From Nevskia soli (GTDB lineage Bacteria > Pseudomonadota > Gammaproteobacteria > Nevskiales > Nevskiaceae): a stretch of 51,577 bases of DNA. Position 1 is the stretch's first letter. Each line of letters starts with the position of its first letter. The stretch covers positions 1 through 51,577 of the forward strand of contig JAMFRN010000244.1 of assembly GCA_026224805.1 (NCBI GenBank). Reading direction: 5' to 3'. The translations under genes were made by a program, and so were the position numbers. Positions 36,223 to 44,892 of this stretch are shown one piece after another. Under the pieces are notes generated by a model. It saw only the letters and a program-made list of their open reading frames with translations. It was not told where the DNA came from and did no database searches.

Positions 36223-37587
36223 CTAGAAGGCATCCGGTAACTGCACCTGCATCGCGGCCTGATGCAATTGCAGATGGCCGCCGTCCTGGTCCGCCTCGAC
36301 CACGCCGTCGAGGCCGGAGAAGCCGGGCTGCGTTGGCTGCGCCGCCAGCCCGGCGCCGGCCAGCCGCGCATGCAGGCTGTAGTGCGCGGCAGGCGCGGTT
36401 CCGGCCGCGGCGCCAGCCGCGGGTGCCGCCTGCTCGTAATGCAGGGCCAGATCGTGCACATCGCCGCGCACATCGCGCAGCCGCGCGGCGCCGGCCGGCA
36501 GGTCCCGCCACAGCGCCAGCCAGGGCGCGAGATCGTCGAGACGCAGTCCGTCGGCGCCGGCATCGAGCGTGACGCCCTGCGCCGTCGAGGCGAAGCGGAA
36601 GTGTCCTTGCGCGCTGCTGAGGCCGCGTGCGCCATTCACCGCCAGCTTGCGGATCTCGGTGCGCCAGGCATCCGGCTCCGGCCACGCCGCAACATCCAGC
36701 TGCAATTGACTGACCTGCGCCAGCGTCTCCTTGCCGCGCACCGCGGCGACGACGGCGGCGCCGGCCTGGGCATCGACTTCGGCGATGCGGCCGGCTTCGA
36801 TGCGGCCGGCAAAATCCAATTGCGCCTGCTGCAGTGCCAGCCGCACGCCCTGCCCCAGCGTGCCAGCCAGCCAGGGCCAGCCTTCGACGTTGTCGAGCGA
36901 CAGCTTCCAGCTGCCCTGCCAGGTTTCCGGCTTGAGCGGATCGCCTTGCACGGTGGCGGATGCGTTGGCCGCGGCGGCCAGCTCTGGCGGCGGCAGCAGG
37001 CGCGCCGCCAGGGTGTAGCGTTGCCCGGCGCGGCGCACATCGGCATCGGCCATGCCGATGCTGAGGGTCTGCCGGCTGAATTGGGGATCGTGCACCAGCA
37101 GGCGGCAATCGCGCAGGCGCACCCGGTCGAGGCTGGCGATGCGCTGGATTTCCGCATCGGTGAGCTTGCCGCCGCTGCCGCCATTGAAGCCGCGCATCGA
37201 CCAATGGCCCATATAGTCGACATCGGCTTCCAGCTGCAGGCCATAGACTTCGATGGTGCCGGGCATCCAGTCGCCGCCGGACAACCGCTGCAGGCTGAAG
37301 CCGAGGCGCAGCCGCGTGGCCTGCAGCAGCGGCTTGCCCTGCGCGTCGAGCAGGGCCACGTCGCGCAGGTCGAGGCTGGGCTGCAGATGCTCCCAGGTCA
37401 GGGCCATCGAGCCGATGCGGGTGGGATGGCCGGCGGCCTGCGCCACCAGGTTCTGCAGCTTGTCGCGATAGCCCGGAACCGCGTCGATCGCCAATCGGAA
37501 AACCAGGCTCAGAGTGGCGGCCAGCACCACCAGTGCCGCGACCGTGCTCAGACCCCAGGTCCACCAGCGCCGACTCTTACGCTCCAT
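36223..37587 (-). CDS. yhdP: YhdP family protein, N-terminal fragment
   Basis: 454 residues. It starts with a membrane anchor (about 12-34, after MERKSRRWW) followed by the AsmA/DUF3971 region (SMALTWEHLQPSLDLRDVAL). YhdP-type proteins bridge the periplasm and move phospholipid toward the outer membrane, alongside TamB and YdbH. This fragment keeps the inner-membrane anchor but lacks most of the bridge. It lies about 57 bases after rng in the standard gene order. Confidence 0.8.
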   Translation of the reverse strand: MERKSRRWWTWGLSTVAALVVLAATLSLVFRLAIDAVPGYRDKLQNLVAQAAGHPTRIGSMALTWEHLQPSLDLRDVALLDAQGKPLLQATRLRLGFSLQRLSGGDWMPGTIEVYGLQLEADVDYMGHWSMRGFNGGSGGKLTDAEIQRIASLDRVRLRDCRLLVHDPQFSRQTLSIGMADADVRRAGQRYTLAARLLPPPELAAAANASATVQGDPLKPETWQGSWKLSLDNVEGWPWLAGTLGQGVRLALQQAQLDFAGRIEAGRIAEVDAQAGAAVVAAVRGKETLAQVSQLQLDVAAWPEPDAWRTEIRKLAVNGARGLSSAQGHFRFASTAQGVTLDAGADGLRLDDLAPWLALWRDLPAGAARLRDVRGDVHDLALHYEQAAPAAGAAAGTAPAAHYSLHARLAGAGLAAQPTQPGFSGLDGVVEADQDGGHLQLHQAAMQVQLPDAF

Positions 37588-37644
37588 GCGGCGCGCCTCC
37601 GGCGCGCAGGGTCACCATGCACAGGATCGGCAGGCTGGAGCGCC

Positions 37645-39098
37645 TCACACCGGAACCACGTCGAAGGTTTCCTGCTGGTAATGCGCCTCGGGCTGCAGCT
37701 TGATCGGCCGCTTCAGGCTGGCCTCGAGTTCGGCCAGGCCGCCGGACTGCTCTTCCTGCAGGCGCGCCACCACGCCCGGCGCCGCCAGCACCAGGAAGGA
37801 TTTGGAGTCGTACATGCGCGCGGCGCGCTGCACTTCGCGGGCGATTTCGTGACACACGGTTTCCACCGTCTTGACGCAACCCTTGCCGCCGCAGGCTGTG
37901 CACGGCTCGCACAGGATGTGGCCGAGGCTTTCGCGGGTGCGCTTGCGCGTCATCTGCACCAGCCCCAGCTCGGAGAACGGGTAGATGCGGGTGCGCGCCG
38001 AATCGCGCGCGATGTCCTTTTCCAGGGTGCGCAGCACCTGGGCGCGGTGCTCCTCGCTGCGCATGTCGATGAAATCGAGAATGATGATGCCGCCCAGGTT
38101 GCGCAGGCGCAGCTGGCGCGCGATGGCCGAAGCGGCTTCCAGATTGGTCTTGACGATAGTTTCTTCAAGATTGCGGTGGCCGGTGAAGGCACCGGTGTTG
38201 ACGTCGATGGTAGTCATGGCTTCGGTCTGGTCGATCACCAGATGTCCGCCCGACTTCAGTTCGACCTTGCGTTCCAGGGCGCGGTTCAATTCGTCTTCGA
38301 CGCCGTACAGGTCGAAGATCGGCGCCTGGCCGCAATAGGCTTCGATCTTCGCCGCCGCCTGCGGCACGAAGACGCGGGCGAACTGCTGCACCCGGCGCGC
38401 TTCCTCGGCGCTGTCGATGCGGACCCGCTCGACCGCGGTGCCGAGCAGGTCGCGCAGGATGCGCATCGACAGCGGCAGGTCGCCATGCACCAGCTGCCCC
38501 GGCTTGGCCTGCTGTACCTGCTGGCTGACCGAACTCCACAGCCGTGTCAGGAACAGCAGGTCCTGCTGCAGCGCCTCGGCATCGGCGCCTTCCGCCGCGG
38601 TGCGCGCGATCACGCCCCACTCCGGCGCCAGCGCCGGCACCAGGCCTTCGAGGATGCCCTTGAGGCGGGTGCGCTCGGCTTCATCCTCGATCTTGGCGGA
38701 GACGCCGACGTGCTTCTCGAACGGCATCAGCACCAAGTAGCGCGACGGAATCGACAGCAGCGTGGTGAGGCGCGCGCCCTTGCTGCCGAGCGGATCCTTG
38801 AGAATCTGCACCAGCACTTCCTGGCCTTCGTGCAGCAGGCGCTCGACCGCGGGCAGCGGCGCCGTGTGCGTCTCGGTGTTGAGCATGTCGGCGACGTGCA
38901 GGAAGGCGGTGCGCTCCAGGCCGATGTCGATGAACGCCGCCTGCATGCCGGGCAACACCCGCTTCACCGTGCCCTTGTAGATGTTGCCGACCAGTCCATG
39001 CCGGGCGGCGCGCTGCACATAGATTTCCTGCGCCGCGCCGCCCTCGACCAGGGCCACCCGCGTTTCCTGCGTGCCGATGTTGACCAGGATCTCGGTGC

Positions 39099-39102
<4 letters not shown>
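37645..39102 (-). CDS. rng: ribonuclease G
   Basis: 485 residues. An S1 RNA-binding domain near the N-terminus (GNIYKGTVKRVLPGMQAAFI) is followed by the RNase E/G catalytic domain, with the metal-binding aspartates in TTIDVNTGAFTGHR and IIILDFIDMRSEEH and the Zn-link in CTACGGKG. It processes 16S rRNA 5' ends and decays mRNA. No C-terminal scaffold, so RNase G rather than E. I take ATG 39102 (MSTEILVNIG), which overlaps the maf stop as ATGA, over the start at 39123. Confidence 0.95.
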
Positions 39103-39689
<587 letters not shown>

Positions 39690-39715
39690 GGGCTGATTGT
39701 CCGCGATTCGCACTG

Positions 39716-39791
39716 CGGGAGGCGAGAGGGGCGAGGCGGGAGGCGAAAAAACCCGAACTTCCGGCTGTAACGCCTCTTCCCTCTCCCTCAG
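39716..39791. repeat. inverted heptamer element D (CGRGAGG type)
   Basis: Left arm 39716-39747: CGGGAGG/CGAGAGG/GGCGAGG/CGGGAGG/CGAA. The right arm, about 39769-39791, on the other strand reads CTGAGGG/AGAGGGA/AGAGGCG. Its end includes the stop codon of the DUF4124-like gene. Same architecture as elements A, B, C and E with a different heptamer. Confidence 0.7.
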
Positions 39792-40507
39792 GGCTTGGGA
39801 GCCAAGGCCGGTGCGGGTGCCTGCGGGGTTGGTGCCGCCACCGGGGTGGGCAGCGGCGCCGGGGTGGCCACGCCGCGCAGTTCTTGGTAACGCCGGATGT
39901 CGCGATCGAAGCGGGTTGCGGCGGCCTCGCGATCCTGCTTGAGCTGGGCCAGGGCGCGGATGTTGTCGGACTGCGAGCTTTCAAAACTCTTGATCTGGTT
40001 GAGCAGCTCGGGATTGGCGTCCTTGCCGGCGGAGCCGTCGGCATCGGCGCGATCCTGCAGGTCCTTCAGGGTGGCGCTACCGTCGCGCACCGCCTTTTCG
40101 CCCAGATCGATGCGCGTATCGAGGGACTGCAGGCGGCTGTCGCGCACCGCCTTGAGGTCGTCGACGTTGCGATAGGTCTGCAGCATGAAGCTGTCGTTCT
40201 GCTGCTGTTGCTGCACCTGCTGCTGGGCCTGCTGCGCCTCGCGCTGCTTGCGCTCGTTTTCGGCGCGCTGTTCCGGGGTTTCCTCGGCCTTGAAGGTCTG
40301 CACCAGCATGCCGCGGTCGTTGTAGAGGTCGCGCTGCTTGCGGGCGTATTGCGGCGGCACGTGATCGCCGCAGGCACGCACGCCATGGTCGTCGGTCCAG
40401 CAGACGATGCCGGGCCCGGCGGAATCGTCAGCCGTAGCGGACAGGGTGGCCGCCGCTCCCCCGAGCAGACCGGCCACCCCGACCAACACCCTCGTATGCG
40501 CCTTCAA
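39788..40507 (-). CDS. secreted DUF4124-like coiled-coil protein
   Basis: 239 residues from the TTG at 40507, which has GGAGG nine bases upstream; a longer TTG start (40528) is possible. A signal peptide (ending LSATA) precedes a short DUF4124-like motif (VCWTDDHGVRACGDHVPPQY) with two cysteines, then a long Gln-rich coiled coil and a Pro/Ala tail (VATPAPLPTPVAAP). DUF4124 is common in proteobacterial envelope proteins of unknown role. Its stop lies inside heptamer element D. Confidence 0.78.
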   Translation of the reverse strand: MKAHTRVLVGVAGLLGGAAATLSATADDSAGPGIVCWTDDHGVRACGDHVPPQYARKQRDLYNDRGMLVQTFKAEETPEQRAENERKQREAQQAQQQVQQQQQNDSFMLQTYRNVDDLKAVRDSRLQSLDTRIDLGEKAVRDGSATLKDLQDRADADGSAGKDANPELLNQIKSFESSQSDNIRALAQLKQDREAAATRFDRDIRRYQELRGVATPAPLPTPVAAPTPQAPAPALAPKP

Positions 40508-40549
40508 ACGACGCCAGCCTCCCCCCAAAAAATCCCCCGAAAATCATGG

Positions 40550-41197
40550 TCATGCAGGGACGCCGTAGCGTGCCTGATAGGCCTGAATCGCAGCGATGGT
40601 GGCGTTGTCGCCGCCGCTGCTCTGCAGGTACTGGAGCAAATCCTGTACCGTGACCAGGGAAATGACAGAAATATTAATATTTTCAGTCAGTTCCGCGACA
40701 GCGCCGCGTCCGTTTGGGCCAATTTCCTGACGATCTAGGGCAGTTATTGCCGCAATCGGCAGTGCGCTGGCGCGGGTCAGCAGGCCATGCGACTCGCGCA
40801 GGGCGGTGCCGGCGGTGAGCACGTCGTCGACGATCAGCGCCCGTTTGCCGGCGACGTCCGCGCCGACCAGTACCCCGCCCTCGCCGTGGTCCTTGGCCTC
40901 CTTGCGGTTATAGGCGAACGGCAGATCGCGGCCGCGCTCGGCCAGGGCGCAGGCCACCGCCGCCGCCAGCGGGATGCCCTTGTAGGCCGGGCCGAACAGC
41001 AGGTCGAACTGCAGGCCGGATTCGAGGATGGCGTCGGCGTAGGCATGCGCCAGCTCGCGCAGGGCGCTGCCGCTGGCGATGCGGCCGAGGTTGAAGAAGT
41101 AGGGGCTGATGCGTCCGGACTTGAGGGTGAAGGAGCCGAAGCGCAGCACTTCGCAGCGCAGGGCGAGCTTGAAGAAGGTGGTCTTGTAGGTTTGCAT
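40550..41197 (-). CDS. pyrE: orotate phosphoribosyltransferase
   Basis: 215 residues. The PRPP-binding motif is ALIVDDVLTAGTALRES, and the N-terminus LALRCEVLRFGSFTLKSGRI and FGPAYKGIPLAAAVACALAE are typical. It makes OMP from orotate in pyrimidine synthesis. It faces exonuclease III across a 74-base divergent gap, and its 3' end is 21-42 bases from the DUF4124-like gene. Confidence 0.96.
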   Translation of the reverse strand: MQTYKTTFFKLALRCEVLRFGSFTLKSGRISPYFFNLGRIASGSALRELAHAYADAILESGLQFDLLFGPAYKGIPLAAAVACALAERGRDLPFAYNRKEAKDHGEGGVLVGADVAGKRALIVDDVLTAGTALRESHGLLTRASALPIAAITALDRQEIGPNGRGAVAELTENINISVISLVTVQDLLQYLQSSGGDNATIAAIQAYQARYGVPA

Positions 41198-41271
41198 GGC
41201 AATAGGCGTCAGACAGTCCTTTATTGTGCAAGACTAATTGGCAATTCAGACAGCTTTTTTCAGGGGTTCGT

Positions 41272-42048
41272 GTGCGCATCATCTCACTCAATGCCAACGG
41301 CATCCGTTCCGCGGCAAAAAAGGGCCTGTTCGACTGGCTGCCCGAGCAGAAAGCCGACTTTCTCTGCCTGCAGGAGATCAAGGCGCAGCTCAGTGATCTG
41401 GAAGGCGATGCCACTTTTGCGCCGAAGGGCTGGCATGCGCATTTCAACCATGCGCAGAAGAAGGGCTACGCCGGCGTCGGGGTGTTCTCGCGCAAGCAGC
41501 CGGACCAGGTTCTGGACAAGCTCGGCGAGAAGGAATTCGACGACGAGGGCCGCTACCTGGAGCTGCGCCACGGCAATCTTTCGGTGATCTCGCTGTATCT
41601 GCCGTCCGGCTCGGCCGGACCGGAACGGCAGGCTTCCAAAAACCGCTTCCTGGAATTCTTCCTGCCCAAGCTGCGCGAGTGGAAGGCCAATGGCCGCGAC
41701 TATGTGGTCTGCGGCGACTGGAATATCGCGCACAAGAATATCGACCTGAAGAACTGGCGCGGCAACCAGAAGAATTCCGGCTTCCTGCCGCACGAGCGGG
41801 CCTGGCTCGACACCCTGTTCAACGAGGTCGGCTGGGTCGACGGCTACCGCGCGCTCCACCCCGAGCTGGAAGGCGAGGCCTACACCTGGTGGAGCAACCG
41901 CGGCAACGCCTACGCCAACAACGTCGGTTGGCGCATCGACTACCACATCGTCACGCCGGGCCTGCGCAGCAAGATCAAAGCGGCCGCGGTATACAAGGAA
42001 CAGAAGTTTTCCGACCATGCGCCGCTGACGCTGGACTACAAGCTTTGA
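41272..42048 (+). CDS. xthA: exodeoxyribonuclease III family
   Basis: 258 residues. AP endonuclease/3'-exonuclease of base excision repair. Residues visible: the opening RIISLNANGIRSAAKKGLF, the metal ligand in LCLQEIKAQ, GDWNIAHKNIDLKNWRGN and the C-terminal catalytic SDHAPLTLDY. I use GTG 41272, where the fold begins; a start at 41224 adds 16 unrelated residues. The next gene starts inside its stop codon. Confidence 0.93.
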   Translation: MRIISLNANGIRSAAKKGLFDWLPEQKADFLCLQEIKAQLSDLEGDATFAPKGWHAHFNHAQKKGYAGVGVFSRKQPDQVLDKLGEKEFDDEGRYLELRHGNLSVISLYLPSGSAGPERQASKNRFLEFFLPKLREWKANGRDYVVCGDWNIAHKNIDLKNWRGNQKNSGFLPHERAWLDTLFNEVGWVDGYRALHPELEGEAYTWWSNRGNAYANNVGWRIDYHIVTPGLRSKIKAAAVYKEQKFSDHAPLTLDYKL

Positions 42049-43400
42049 AGGACCGCATTAGGGGCTGGCGCGAGTCGCTGGCCGCCTACGCCCATCCGCG
42101 CGTGCTGGCGATGCTGTTCCTCGGCTTTTCCGCCGGCCTGCCGTTTCCGCTGGTGCTCACCACATTGTCGGCGCGGCTGCGTCAGGCCGGCATCAACCGC
42201 ACCACCATCGGCTATTTCAGCCTGGTGGGGCTGGCCTACTCGCTCAAGTATTTCTGGGCGCCCATCGTCGATCGCCTGCGCCTGCCGCTGCTGCACCGCA
42301 TCGGCCGCCGCCGCAGCTGGATGCTGCTGGCGCAATGCGGCATCGCCGCCGGCGTGGTCAGCATGGCGCTGCACGACCCGGCGGCGGGCGCGGTGCAGTT
42401 CGCCTGGCTCGCGGTATTCACCGCCTTTTCCTCCGCCACGCAGGACATCGCACTGGATGCTTATCGCATCGAGGCGGTAGGCATGGAATGGCAGGGCGCG
42501 ATGGCCGCGGCCTACCAGACGGGCTATCAGCTGGCGCTGATCTGCGCCGGCGCCGGCGCGCTGCTCGCCGCCGCCCAATATGGCTGGCACACGGCTTACC
42601 TGGTGATGGCCGGCTGCGTCGGGGTAGGCCTGCTCACCACGCTGCTGATCGCAGAACCGGAAGCGCACATCAACCGGGCCACGCTGGCGCAGGAAGCGCG
42701 GGTGGTGGCTTTCCTGGAACGTTCGGCGCACTGGCCGGGCAGCCTGCGCAGCGTGGTCGCCTGGCTGCTCGGTGCGGTGGTCTGTCCCTTCGTCGATTTC
42801 TTCTCGCGCAACGGTCTGCGCGCGGGCCTGCCGGCGCTGGCCCTGATCGTCACCTTCCGCCTCAACTACACCACCATGGGTGTGGCGGCCAACAGCTTTT
42901 ATATCGACATGGGTTTCACACTCGATCAGATCGCCCTGGTATCGAAGGTCTATGGCGTGATCATGACCCTGGCCGGCGCGCTCATCGCCGGCCTGCTGGT
43001 GAAGCGCTACGGCATTGCGCGGACGCTGCTGACCGGCTGGGTGCTGCTGACCATCGCCAACCTGTTCTACGCCTACCTCGCCGGCCTGCACAATCCCGGC
43101 CTGAACTTGCTGGCCACGGCGGTGAGTTTCGACAACCTCGGCAACGGCATCGCCGGCACCGCTTTCATCGCCTACATGTCCTCGCTCACCAATACCGCCT
43201 ACACCGCCACGCAGTACGCCCTGTTCGGCACCTTGTGGAGCCTGCCGGCGAAGAGCATCGCCAGCCAGTGGGGGCGCATCGTCGATGCCTTCGGCTATCC
43301 GCCGTTCTTCATCTACACCGCGCTGATTGGCCTGCCCTCGCTGCTGCTGATCCTGTGGCTCATGCGGCAAGCGGCTTCGCCCGCTCCAGAGCGCGCATGA
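42045..43400 (+). CDS. ampG: AmpG-family muropeptide permease
   Basis: 451 residues with about 12-14 membrane helices. The N-terminal signature HPRVLAMLFLGFSAGLPFPL and TTIGYFSLVGLAYSLKYFWA match AmpG, which imports anhydromuropeptides for wall recycling and beta-lactamase signalling. It starts with TTG overlapping the TGA of exonuclease III (TTGA), a coupled start; a much longer open frame upstream is out-of-frame exonuclease sequence. Its 3' end overlaps the convergent GNAT gene by 41 bases. With MltB and RlpA in the same window, recycling of released muropeptides is a natural role. Confidence 0.9.
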   Translation: MKDRIRGWRESLAAYAHPRVLAMLFLGFSAGLPFPLVLTTLSARLRQAGINRTTIGYFSLVGLAYSLKYFWAPIVDRLRLPLLHRIGRRRSWMLLAQCGIAAGVVSMALHDPAAGAVQFAWLAVFTAFSSATQDIALDAYRIEAVGMEWQGAMAAAYQTGYQLALICAGAGALLAAAQYGWHTAYLVMAGCVGVGLLTTLLIAEPEAHINRATLAQEARVVAFLERSAHWPGSLRSVVAWLLGAVVCPFVDFFSRNGLRAGLPALALIVTFRLNYTTMGVAANSFYIDMGFTLDQIALVSKVYGVIMTLAGALIAGLLVKRYGIARTLLTGWVLLTIANLFYAYLAGLHNPGLNLLATAVSFDNLGNGIAGTAFIAYMSSLTNTAYTATQYALFGTLWSLPAKSIASQWGRIVDAFGYPPFFIYTALIGLPSLLLILWLMRQAASPAPERA

Positions 43401-43983
43401 CGGCGTAAAAGCGCCGGCCGGCAGCGGTGCTGCGCGGCACCCGGCAGGCACGCCCGTACACCGGCATTTCCAGCCGCACCACGTGGCTCTCGGTTTTGCA
43501 GCGCACCGCGCCAAGCTCGCGCAGGTGGCGCAGGAAGCGCGGATTGTCCTCGCTGACGTCGTAGAGGAAGCGGCAGACCTGGTTGCTGGCGGCGCAGCGG
43601 TGCAGGCAGGCATGCAGCAGGATGCCGACGCCACGGCTCTGCCAGGGATCGAGCACGGTGATCGCCACCTCGGCGGCATCGGTTTCGGGCGCGCTGCGCA
43701 CATAGCGGGCAATGCCCATGAACACACCGTCCGGTGCCATGGCATCGAGCGCGCCCCAGGCGACATGGTCTTTCGCGTCGAGCTGATCGAGGAAGCCCAG
43801 CCGCGGCTCGCTGGCCTGGTCGAAGAAGCGCAGCCGCCGCGATTCCTCCGACAGCAGGATGTAGCCGGTGCGCAGGCGCTCGGCGTCGTCCGCGCGCAGC
43901 CGGCGCAGCAGCGCGCAGCTGCCGTCCGCCAACCCGAATTCGCAGGCAGCGGGCGATGCGACCGGTCGGAAGAGGCCGAGCAT
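43360..43983 (-). CDS. GNAT-family N-acetyltransferase
   Basis: 207 residues. An acetyl-CoA binding region of GNAT type is seen in AAEVAITVLDPWQSRGVGILL (motif A, Q-x-x-G-x-G/V), preceded by a beta strand in VFMGIARYV. It resembles the GNAT domains fused to or regulated with protein acetylation enzymes (RFFDQASEPRLGFLDQLD is like the Pat acetyltransferase region). The substrate is unknown. The 3' 41 bases overlap ampG tail-to-tail. Confidence 0.85.
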   Translation of the reverse strand: MLGLFRPVASPAACEFGLADGSCALLRRLRADDAERLRTGYILLSEESRRLRFFDQASEPRLGFLDQLDAKDHVAWGALDAMAPDGVFMGIARYVRSAPETDAAEVAITVLDPWQSRGVGILLHACLHRCAASNQVCRFLYDVSEDNPRFLRHLRELGAVRCKTESHVVRLEMPVYGRACRVPRSTAAGRRFYAVMRALERAKPLAA

Positions 43984-44084
43984 GAATCGAGTCTAGCATC
44001 GGCCTGCTGGCATCGGTCTGGGCCGGGCTGGCACACTGCGCCCGGACCAGAGGATACCGTCGCCATGCCGGGAGTACCGGGGCC

Positions 44085-44789
44085 TTGAACTTCGCCGCAC
44101 TCAGCCCCGAGCTGTGGGCCTCGCTGTGGCTGACGGTACGGCTAGCAGGCACTTCGACTCTGATCCTGCTAGCGCTCGGCCTGCCGCTGTCCGGCTGGCT
44201 CAACCGCTCGCGCTCGCACGCGGCGCCGCTGGTGGAAGCGCTGGTGACCCTGCCGATCGTACTGCCGCCGACGGTGATCGGCTTTTACGTGCTGCTGCTG
44301 CTGGGCAGCCACAGCCCGATCGGGCGCGGCTGGCTGGCGCTATTCGGCACCTCGCTGGCGTTCAGTTTTTCCGGGCTGGTGGTCGGCTCGGTGATCTACA
44401 GCCTGCCCTACGCGGTGCAACCGATGCAGTCGGCGCTGCGCGAGGTCGACCGGAATCTGATCGAGGCCGCCTTCTCCCTCGGCGCGCGCACCCGCCAGGT
44501 GTTCTGGAAGATCATGGTGCCGGTGGCGCGTAACGGGATCATCACCGGCGGCGCGCTATCCTTCGCCCACACCATGGGTGAGTTCGGCGTGGTGCTGATG
44601 CTCGGCGGCAACATTCCCGGCGTAACCCGCGTCGCCTCCATTGCACTGTATGACGAGACGCAGAAACTCAACTACAGCGTGGCGCACACCTACGCGCTGC
44701 TGCTGCTCTGCTCATCCCTGGTCATGCTGCTGTTCATCGCCTGGCTCCGCCAGCGCACGCCCGCGCCGGCCCGGCCGCAGCCGCGGTGA
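44085..44789 (+). CDS. modB: molybdate ABC transporter permease (lone)
   Basis: 234 residues with five helices. It matches ModB throughout: LVTLPIVLPPTVIGFYVLLL, and the EAA-type loop EAAFSLGARTRQVFWKIMVP, then TMGEFGVVLMLGGNIPGVTR. The start is TTG at 44085 (NFAALSPELWASLWLTVRLA), with GGGAG upstream at about 44071-44075. Neither modA (binding protein) nor modC (ATPase) lies in the window, unlike the usual modABC; heptamer element E follows after two bases. Confidence 0.93.
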   Translation: MNFAALSPELWASLWLTVRLAGTSTLILLALGLPLSGWLNRSRSHAAPLVEALVTLPIVLPPTVIGFYVLLLLGSHSPIGRGWLALFGTSLAFSFSGLVVGSVIYSLPYAVQPMQSALREVDRNLIEAAFSLGARTRQVFWKIMVPVARNGIITGGALSFAHTMGEFGVVLMLGGNIPGVTRVASIALYDETQKLNYSVAHTYALLLLCSSLVMLLFIAWLRQRTPAPARPQPR

Positions 44790-44791
44790 AG

Positions 44792-44878
44792 CAGTGGTTA
44801 GTGGTTAGTGGTTAGTGGTTAGTCGGTAGAATCCCGTCAAGCTTTTACTAATCACTAATCACTGGTCACTAACCACTG
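44792..44878. repeat. inverted heptamer element E (best-preserved)
   Basis: Left arm 44792-44823 (32 nt): CAGTGGT/TAGTGGT/TAGTGGT/TAGTGGT/TAGT. Right arm 44847-44878 (32 nt), reverse-complemented: CAGTGGT/TAGTGAC/CAGTGAT/TAGTGAT/TAGT. A 23-nt spacer lies between. The arms match except at a few positions, so a long hairpin can form. It starts 2 nt after the modB stop and ends 14 nt before the next ATG. Confidence 0.93.
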
Positions 44879-44892
44879 AACCGGAGCGCCCG

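Larger units (their letters stand above)
33616..37587 (-). pseudogene. yhdP: yhdP interrupted by one in-frame TAG
   Basis: The two yhdP pieces are in the same frame with only a TAG at 36223-36225 between them. The 44 codons between the TAG and the TTG at 36090 read as normal YhdP-like sequence (QPLPVASLSGDFTWKR...). The joined length would be 1323 residues, near the 1266 of E. coli YhdP. A single C-to-T change of CAG explains it. TAG is an ordinary stop in this genome (rodA, rlpA, mlaA and this gene itself), so genome-wide recoding is unlikely. A sequencing error or a recent null mutation is most likely; suppression is possible. Confidence 0.8.

Noticed and set aside
36223-36225. Reassignment of TAG to an amino acid
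   Set aside because: Many intact genes in the window end in TAG at the expected position (rodA, rlpA, mlaA, the acyl-CoA synthetase), so a genome-wide reassignment is untenable.
42036-44066. A 676-codon minus-strand frame across ampG and the GNAT gene
   Set aside because: It covers two recognisable genes in other frames and has no motif of its own.
44792-44878. Possible mini-CRISPR array
   Set aside because: The repeat unit is 7 bp, contiguous and degenerate, with no unique spacers and no cas genes nearby.
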